Position numbers and translations under genes: made by a program. Shown in pieces: positions 49,171 to 54,558 of a stretch of 54,558 nucleotides of DNA (the stretch's first letter is position 1; every line of letters starts with the position of its first letter). The notes under the pieces were generated by a model. That model worked only from the letters and a program-made list of their open reading frames with translations. It ran no database searches and was not told where the DNA came from. The stretch is from contig DAOUQF010000025.1 in NCBI GenBank assembly GCA_030625815.1, positions 1-54,558 of the forward strand, read 5' to 3'. The stretch is from Eubacteriales bacterium (GTDB lineage Bacteria > Bacillota > Clostridia > Tissierellales > GPF-1).

Positions 49171-49830
49171 ATGAGAAATTTGATCAAGCGGTTTGTGCGG
49201 CTGAATCTAGGGCTGTTCTTTGTAGCCTTAGGGATTGCCATGACTATTAAAGCCCATATCGGTTATGCGCCTTGGGAGGTGTTTCATGCCGGACTTTCAG
49301 AGGTTTTTGGGATCAGCATGGGGCTGGCATCCATTATGGATGGCCTCGTTATCGGCATTATCATTATCTTCGCCGGAGAAAGAATAGGCATAGGCACCAT
49401 TCTCAACATGGTGATGATTGGCTTGTGGCTGGATGTGATTCTGACAGGATCGTTTCTAAGGGAGCAAACGACACTGCAGACGGGAATTATCCTCCTTATT
49501 GCGGGCCTGTTTGTCATGTCCTACGGCCTCTACTTCTATATGTCTGCGGGCATGGGGGCTGGGCCCTGCGATAGTCTGATGGTAGCCATCACAAGAAAAA
49601 CAAAAGCGTCTATTGGTAGCTGTAGGGGCAGTATGGAAGTCATAGTAGTTATCCTGGGTTGGTCTCTTGGCGGCATGATAGGTCCGGGCACGGTGATCTC
49701 AGCTGTGGGGCTTGGGTTCTGCATACAGATGACCTTCAAGCTCCTGAAGTTCGATGCAATGATGATCAGGCACGAGACCATAAGGGATATGATTAATACA
49801 TTCAAGCAAAAAGAGAAAAGCAGTAATTGA
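49171..49830 (+). CDS. YczE/YitT-type membrane protein
   Basis: A 219-residue, five-helix membrane protein of the COG2364 (YczE) family: GIAMTIKAHIGYAPWEVFHAGLSE and YMSAGMGAGPCDSLMVAI match the two conserved repeats (G-x-GxxPxDxL type). Function unknown. AAAGAGGAAGG precedes the ATG. Last gene before the AT-rich island. Confidence 0.85.
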   Translation: MRNLIKRFVRLNLGLFFVALGIAMTIKAHIGYAPWEVFHAGLSEVFGISMGLASIMDGLVIGIIIIFAGERIGIGTILNMVMIGLWLDVILTGSFLREQTTLQTGIILLIAGLFVMSYGLYFYMSAGMGAGPCDSLMVAITRKTKASIGSCRGSMEVIVVILGWSLGGMIGPGTVISAVGLGFCIQMTFKLLKFDAMMIRHETIRDMINTFKQKEKSSN

Positions 49831-49958
49831 GCTGTATAGCAATTGAATTGGAGGAGAGGAATGAATTTTCTACTTTTTTCTGAATGAAGAAGGCAAGGTG
49901 AAAAGGGTAATACAATATTAATAACGATATGATTATTAATGTGTTAACGAGGTGCCTT

Positions 49959-50372
49959 ATGAGTGATGTTTTTTCAAAAGACAAAAGAAGTGAAATAATG
50001 TCAAAGATTAAAAGTAAGGATACAAAAGTAGAGATTGCAGTTAGAAGTTATTTGTTTAAGCAAGGGTTTCGGTTCAGAAAAAATGATAAGAGGTATCCAG
50101 GCAAACCGGATGTTGTATTACCGAAATACAAAACTGCGATTCTTATAAATGGCTGTTTCTGGCATGGTCACGGGAATTGTAAATACTACAAACCACCTAA
50201 GTCAAACATAGATTATTGGAGACGAAAAATTCAGAAAAATCGAGAAAGAGATATTGTGAATAGAAAAAAATTAGAAGCGTTAGGGTTTAAGGTAATTGTC
50301 TTATGGGAATGTCAAGTGAAAGATAATTTTGAAAAAACGATGGAAAATTTGATTAAGAGCATAAAGAACTAA
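49959..50372 (+). CDS. vsr: Very short patch repair endonuclease (Vsr)
   Basis: A 137-residue T:G-mismatch endonuclease that repairs deaminated 5-methylcytosine. Seen: KDKRSEIMSKIKSKDTKVE (substrate-binding helix), LFKQGFRFRKND, the catalytic YPGKPDVVLPKYKTAI, and NGCFWHGH with zinc-binding His/Cys (CKYYK). GAGGTG lies upstream of ATG 49959. Convergent with the C5 methyltransferase gene, whose product creates the mismatches Vsr repairs. Clearly more AT-rich than genes before 49.8 kb. Confidence 0.95.
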   Translation: MSDVFSKDKRSEIMSKIKSKDTKVEIAVRSYLFKQGFRFRKNDKRYPGKPDVVLPKYKTAILINGCFWHGHGNCKYYKPPKSNIDYWRRKIQKNRERDIVNRKKLEALGFKVIVLWECQVKDNFEKTMENLIKSIKN

Positions 50373-50403
50373 GCGCCATTGCAAGAGTTTGCAATGACGC
50401 TTA
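50370..50403. terminator. Hairpin between convergent vsr and methyltransferase genes
   Basis: Stem TAAGCG/CGCTTA closing an inner ATTGCAA (50378-50384) / TTGCAAT (50389-50395). No long T run on either strand, so termination would rely on the stem. Confidence 0.55.
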
Positions 50404-50426
50404 GCGTTGAAAGACATATTATGTTG

Positions 50427-51692
50427 TTAATCAATATTTGAATCAAACTCGCGTAATTTCATCAATGCATCAATATTCGCGGTGCTCCACTCAGCGATTG
50501 GTGCCAAAATTGCCCGCGCTAGTTCGACAGGAACTGCATTACCAATCTGCTTATAAATTTTATTGAGTTTATTGTTGTTTGACCCTCTTGTTTCAGAGCC
50601 AGAAGAAAAAGCAAACCAATCCGGGAATGTTTGAATTCTAGCGATTTCTTTGACAGACAACCGTCGGTGTTTTTCAATTCCACCAGGTAATTCCCATAAG
50701 TCTTTTCCTAATTTAACCATGGGTTCTCCAGATGGGTGAAGTGGCGCTTGACGACCTGAAGCTTGTATTGTAAAACTTTGATCATCCCACGTTTTTTTTC
50801 TGTTTCGGGAGAGGAAAATTGGTGAAAAACTTCCTTCGTACCAATCACCAGGATTATTTTCCAATTCTCCGATTGCTTGACGTAATGTAATGTATGAAGT
50901 TTTTCCATTTGCAATTCCATGGGTTGGCTCGGGAAAGGAATACTCAAAATCCAGATCATTTCTGACGCCAACAAGGAAAACCCTCTGGCGACTTTGCGGT
51001 ACACCGTAATCCTTTGCATTAGTTAATTTCATTTGTACCTTATAACCGGCAGATGAGAAGTCTTCTTTGATTTGTTCAGCTACAGTACCTCCACCTAAAG
51101 TTAGCATTCCTTTGACATTTTCGGCTATAAAGAAGAAAGGTTTTGACTGCAAGAGACATCTAATGAAATGAAGATATAAGAAGTTTCTTTCATCATCAAT
51201 GAGTCTTGGACCACCTTCGCTGAATCCTGGGCAAGGGAATCCTCCTAGCACAATATCTGCTTGTGGGAAATTTTGGATTTTCCTGATATCTCCATCACTC
51301 TTGATAACATGTTTAGGGAAATTAATTTTGTATGTTTCATTTGCTTCTTTAAAGTTATCTATTGAAAAAATCGTATGGAATATACTTTCTTTTCTTTTTT
51401 TTAAAAAGATTTCCATATCTGATATAATATCATTGGCTGTATTTTTTCCATATTTTGTATCTAAGCCTGATATTTCAGTGCCTAAATCGAGACCGCCACA
51501 GCCGGAAAATAAGCTGATGAGGTTCATTTTGTTTTCAACATATATAATATTGCTTAAATCGGTCGAATTAGCGTTTTTTTTTGTTATTGTCTGCTCTTTG
51601 CTGATTCGCTCTTCGAGAAATTGTTTGATAATGTTTCTGTCAATGTTGTTCATTGGCTTGTATTTAGCACGGCCGCGTTTGTTTATTTTCAT
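50427..51692 (-). CDS. dcm: DNA (cytosine-5) methyltransferase
   Basis: A 421-residue C5-MTase. Motif I LISLFSGCGGLDLG, motif IV GGFPCPGFS with the catalytic Cys, motif VI FFIAENVKG, motif VIII YGVPQSRQRVFLVG, and motif X QIGNAVPVELA are all present, with a target-recognition region at about 270-350. An N-terminal extension of about 55 residues precedes motif I. The target site is unknown. GGGGG is about nine bases before ATG 51692. It faces vsr tail to tail and diverges from the unknown 580-residue gene. Confidence 0.95.
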   Translation of the reverse strand: MKINKRGRAKYKPMNNIDRNIIKQFLEERISKEQTITKKNANSTDLSNIIYVENKMNLISLFSGCGGLDLGTEISGLDTKYGKNTANDIISDMEIFLKKRKESIFHTIFSIDNFKEANETYKINFPKHVIKSDGDIRKIQNFPQADIVLGGFPCPGFSEGGPRLIDDERNFLYLHFIRCLLQSKPFFFIAENVKGMLTLGGGTVAEQIKEDFSSAGYKVQMKLTNAKDYGVPQSRQRVFLVGVRNDLDFEYSFPEPTHGIANGKTSYITLRQAIGELENNPGDWYEGSFSPIFLSRNRKKTWDDQSFTIQASGRQAPLHPSGEPMVKLGKDLWELPGGIEKHRRLSVKEIARIQTFPDWFAFSSGSETRGSNNNKLNKIYKQIGNAVPVELARAILAPIAEWSTANIDALMKLREFDSNID

Positions 51693-51776
51693 AATTCATG
51701 CCCCCTAATTTATACATATTTTATCATCATTTAGGGTAAAAGGCCAGAGTTAATTTTGAGACAGGAGATGTTGACG

Positions 51777-53519
51777 TTGAAACCGAGAACAATTGGCGAT
51801 TTGCATGTTATAGGTGTCAAGAAGGAACTTGATAGGTATTTGAAAAGTGGAAGTTTTAGTGCTACTGATTCTTTAGAGGGCATGACAGCTAATTATATCG
51901 TAAGGATGTTTCGTGGTATTAATAATGTTTGTAGTAAGTTTGAATTCCACAATTCAAACGATATGCCAGATCTATTAATAAATGTTTTGGATAAGGCTGA
52001 ACCTATCAATATCAATTTGTATAAAATTAGGGATAATCGAAGAATTCAACCAAAGAATCCGGGGGCGAAAAGTTTTCTTAGCAAGTATTTTTTGTCTGAT
52101 GAACTACAAGGGAAATTTAACGAGCAATTTGAAGTTTTATACTTAGAATTCATCAATGAAATTATATGTGAAGGTGGAATCAAAAACCGTTCATACGACA
52201 TTAAGGATATGAGGAAATTGATTAGAGAGCAGTATCGAAGCTTTACTCCGGAGTTTGAGAAGTATAGAAAGAAGTTTTTGTTCAACATTAGAGAGTACTG
52301 TTTTGAGTTATTAGCAAATGAATATAATGCTGGCTCGAGTGGTATTCTTAATGCTTTAAAGGAGTTACTACATTTGGATGAGATAAATATCATTACCAGA
52401 TATAATGATTTGGATGAATTAATTGCTATCGAACAATTTAATCCAGTAATTCAGTCAAGTGAAAGCTATAAATTGACAAAGAGAAGTCACAATAGTATTG
52501 GAATAGAAACGAAAGATATCACGCTGCTAATAAGATTCAAATTCGAGAGTGGACCCGCATCCTCAGTAAAATTAGCAACGTCATATGAAAAAACTGTGAT
52601 AGAAAGTGAAGTGATTAGCGATAATAGAGAATCAGTACGCGAGTTTGAGAAATTGATTGAAAAACATTTCGAAGCAAATATCCAAGAGTCTAGTCCAAAT
52701 TCAATAGGGAAATGCAATGAGGCTATTTTTTATTATTCTTTAATAAAACAAAACTATTCAATTCGGCAGGCAGAGAGTAATTTCTATATTAAGATGTTTT
52801 CGGTGTATAGTGAGAAGTTATCATCGAGAATTTCAAGAAAGCTTTTAATTGCAGCAACAAATACAGTAACGGGGATTTTGAGCTCTTTGGAAAATAAGTA
52901 TAATAATTTATTTATTGAATCGGCTCAATTAATTCCGGATGCTTATATTGACGACAAGCTTGATAATGCTGATCTCAGTATGATTATTAAAGCAAATGGT
53001 AAGTACTTTACTGAAAGGATCTCGCTGAAGGCGTTAAAAAAGAACTCTGGAAGGTATGTTGTGAAAAACCCTGGAATTGGTTCAATACTTGGACCATTAT
53101 ACTTTGATAAAGAGCCGTTGACACCGCTTGTAGCCGAGTTTAAAGAAGATTATCATAATTCGAAAATTGATCTTATGGAGGTTCAAGAGGAGTTATCGGC
53201 AGAATTAGCAGACCGTTTATTGGATTCAACGCAAGGAGAATTGATTAAGGGAATAAAAGCACTTTTAGGTTCGTCATTGGTAGTAATAAGTTTTTATAGC
53301 GATGATGCATATTTAGTAATGGAGCATAAAGAATCAATAAAGTATATTAATGTGAAGAAACAGACACCAACTAAGATTCAGACAACTTTAGAATGGGAAG
53401 ATGGGGAAAAGGCAATAACTCTTAGAGTTAAGTTTTCTAAGGGAAAAGATCATGGGTGGTCAACTTTGAAATTGGCGTGTACATGTAAATATTCTAGGGA
53501 TGAAGTAGTTTATTATTAG
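51777..53519 (+). CDS. Unrecognised 580-aa protein of the R-M island; candidate restriction endonuclease
   Basis: No family recognised. It diverges from the C5-methyltransferase gene, where a type II restriction enzyme is expected. Possible PD-(D/E)XK elements: a helix with Glu in GKCNEAIFYYSLI (about residue 314), Asp in DNADLSMII (about 399) and ISLK (about 415-418), with Ser in place of the usual Glu/Asp. Two segments resemble each other (KDITLLIRFKFESG...KLATSY at about 246-270 and KAITLRVKFSKGK...KLACTCKY at about 545-572), suggesting an internal duplication. Soluble, no signal peptide. Start uncertain: TTG 51777 fits AGGAG (51763-51767) best; ATG 51768 and TTG 51756 are also in frame. 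AT-rich. Confidence 0.75.
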   Translation: MKPRTIGDLHVIGVKKELDRYLKSGSFSATDSLEGMTANYIVRMFRGINNVCSKFEFHNSNDMPDLLINVLDKAEPININLYKIRDNRRIQPKNPGAKSFLSKYFLSDELQGKFNEQFEVLYLEFINEIICEGGIKNRSYDIKDMRKLIREQYRSFTPEFEKYRKKFLFNIREYCFELLANEYNAGSSGILNALKELLHLDEINIITRYNDLDELIAIEQFNPVIQSSESYKLTKRSHNSIGIETKDITLLIRFKFESGPASSVKLATSYEKTVIESEVISDNRESVREFEKLIEKHFEANIQESSPNSIGKCNEAIFYYSLIKQNYSIRQAESNFYIKMFSVYSEKLSSRISRKLLIAATNTVTGILSSLENKYNNLFIESAQLIPDAYIDDKLDNADLSMIIKANGKYFTERISLKALKKNSGRYVVKNPGIGSILGPLYFDKEPLTPLVAEFKEDYHNSKIDLMEVQEELSAELADRLLDSTQGELIKGIKALLGSSLVVISFYSDDAYLVMEHKESIKYINVKKQTPTKIQTTLEWEDGEKAITLRVKFSKGKDHGWSTLKLACTCKYSRDEVVYY

Positions 53520-53524
53520 ATCCT

Positions 53525-54335
53525 CAATTGCAAGAATAAGTTGAAACAATCTTCACTGTATTGTTTTACTGATTAATAGATGCAATTCATTAATTGATCA
53601 TCAAAGGCTTCGTCGGGAGACAAATAACCAAGAATCTTCCGAGGCAAGGAATTACACCAAGTCTATATCTTGGCAACAAACTCGATCGAATAATCAGAGA
53701 TCCTTCTACCCTTGGGAATGAATCGGCGGATTAACCCATTATGTCTTTTATTCGTTCCACGCTCGCTCGAGGTATACGGATGAGTGAAATATATGGTCGT
53801 TTGAGGCTCTAACGCACTCAACTCAGAAAATTCAGATCCATTGTCGGAAGTGATGCTCTTAAACACCGTAGAGAAATGAGGACCAGCTTCAGTAATCAAG
53901 GTATTTAGTGCCTGCATCACAGATGCAGCATTCTTGCCCGGTATTTTTCTAATAATCTCTTTGCGAGTCAGTCGTTCCGTTAAGGTTAATAAAGCTTCAT
54001 CATCTTTGGTTTTCCGGCCAATGACCGTATCAATCTCCCAATGACCAAATTCACTGCGCTCATTAATACGTTCTGGACGTTCAGAGATGCTGCGGCCTAG
54101 ACGTTTTTTGTTCTTTCGTACTCGTTCTGGTTTTGTCGATCGTCTAAGCTTTAAGGGCAGATCAATGTTTGAAATATTCAGTAGTCCCGCGTCAACATAG
54201 TTGTAGAGTGTTTTTGTGCAGACCATCTGATTGGCAGGAAATTTTCCCTTCAGTTTTTCTGCTCCGACGATCGCATCAAGAGAAAACTCTTTGTCGTGAA
54301 ATAACTTTTCTACGTGTCCTATAACCTAGATTCCC
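53525..54335 (-). mobile_element. IS30-family element, 5'-truncated
   Basis: A damaged IS30-type insertion sequence. It begins directly after the unknown gene (the TTGCAAGAATAAGTTGAAAC stretch, 53528-53547, may be the terminal repeat) and is cut at about 54335, where an IS1634/IS4-type element joins it. The coding part is described separately. Confidence 0.7.
53573..54330 (-). pseudogene. IS30 transposase, truncated and with a nonsense codon
   Basis: The catalytic DDE core is intact in sequence: Asp in FGHWEIDTVIG, Asp in SITSDNGSEFSE, Glu in SSERGTNKRHNG. The frame stops at a TAG just after SIEFVAKI (53663-53665), but the family-typical end (WCNSLPRKILGYLSPDEAFD) continues in frame to TAA 53573-53575, so the stop is a secondary mutation. 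Upstream, the frame reads back to about 54330 (VEKLFHDKEFSLDAIVG) and then breaks off; the N-terminal helix-turn-helix is missing. Confidence 0.88.
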
Positions 54336-54340
54336 GGAAT

Positions 54341-54558
54341 TTATAACGAGGGCGGATTTACACCCAATGCCTTGTAAAGATCTTTCTGCTTCTTTGTGAC
54401 TTCACCCATCAAGCGATCATGCTCTGGGGCTTCAAATAGCTCGATTGTATCAAGTTCATCCAATAAACCTTGCAGCGTCCATTTTTCAAAAAGACTGGCA
54501 TCTTGCATTTTCTTTTTCACATACGATAAGTAAATAAGTGCAACAAATTCTACAAAGA
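54341..54558 (-). CDS. IS1634/IS4-type transposase, C-terminal end (partial)
   Basis: Runs off the window end. The 72 visible residues (FVEFVALIYLSYVKKKMQ, then TLQGLLDELDTIELFE, ending QKDLYKALGVNPPSL) match the C-terminus of IS1634-group DDE transposases. The stop lies at 54341-54343. The element abuts the truncated IS30 copy and probably inserted into it. Confidence 0.8.
   Translation of the reverse strand, partial: FVEFVALIYLSYVKKKMQDASLFEKWTLQGLLDELDTIELFEAPEHDRLMGEVTKKQKDLYKALGVNPPSL

Noticed and set aside
49859-49930. tRNA or att site at the left edge of the AT-rich island
   Set aside because: No cloverleaf and no direct repeat with the right edge could be found by eye.

Overview
The window looks like chromosomal DNA of an anaerobic, moderate-GC Gram-positive bacterium (Clostridia-type Firmicute). 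The signs are strong AGGAGG ribosome binding sites, a T-box leader, a yybP-ykoY riboswitch, cre-like and Fur-like boxes, a BceAB-type ABC pair, ferredoxin/flavodoxin genes and an fructosamine (frl) operon without its own ATPase. The species cannot be named from the sequence. No rRNA, tRNA or CRISPR array was seen.

Layout. 1-2445: a group II intron with its reverse transcriptase sits inside a DUF975 membrane-protein gene, of which only the 3' exon is in the window. 2.5-7 kb: an ATPase, a small membrane protein, a flavodoxin/ferredoxin fusion, a CorA-type channel with an altered signature, and RtcB RNA ligase. 7-10 kb: a BceAB-like transporter followed by a broken DUF4184 gene. 10.2-11.5 kb: a yybP-ykoY (Mn2+) riboswitch with terminator in front of a CaCA antiporter. 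12.3-15.1 kb: four nucleotide-related genes (ThyX-like, guanylate-kinase-like, 5'-nucleotidase, Nudix). Convergent to them is a type IV pilin-like protein that carries a carbohydrate-binding (CBM5/12-like) module.

15.8-23.5 kb: cyclase, glycosyltransferase-like, MATE, hydrolase, GyrI-like, M20 peptidase and MFS genes. 23.5-26.1 kb: a T-box leader, with specifier most simply read as ACC (Thr), controls an amino-acid ABC transporter. 26.3-29.2 kb: methyltransferase, hydrolase, DUF1835 protein and a MarR gene with an in-frame UGA. 29.2-31.7 kb: a compact lipoyl/redox operon (AhpD-like protein, lipoyl-domain dihydrolipoyl dehydrogenase, lipoate-ligase C-terminal domain). 31.7-43 kb: accessory metabolic, redox and regulatory genes, several of them broken (frameshifted MATE, truncated YoeB toxin, OmdA fragment). 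This stretch also holds a Fur-like box between a divergent BASS transporter and a flavodoxin.

43-49.1 kb: the complete frl operon (repressor, kinase, binding protein, two permeases, deglycase), with a perfect promoter, two cre-like sites and two operator-like palindromes. 49.9-53.5 kb: an AT-rich, probably acquired island with Vsr endonuclease, a C5 cytosine methyltransferase and a 580-residue unrecognised protein that is the best candidate for a new restriction endonuclease. The island ends in nested IS remnants (IS30-type, truncated by an IS1634/IS4-type element running off the window).

The most promising leads are the unknown protein of the R-M island, the pilin-CBM fusion, the lipoyl redox operon and the two RNA-controlled transporters.
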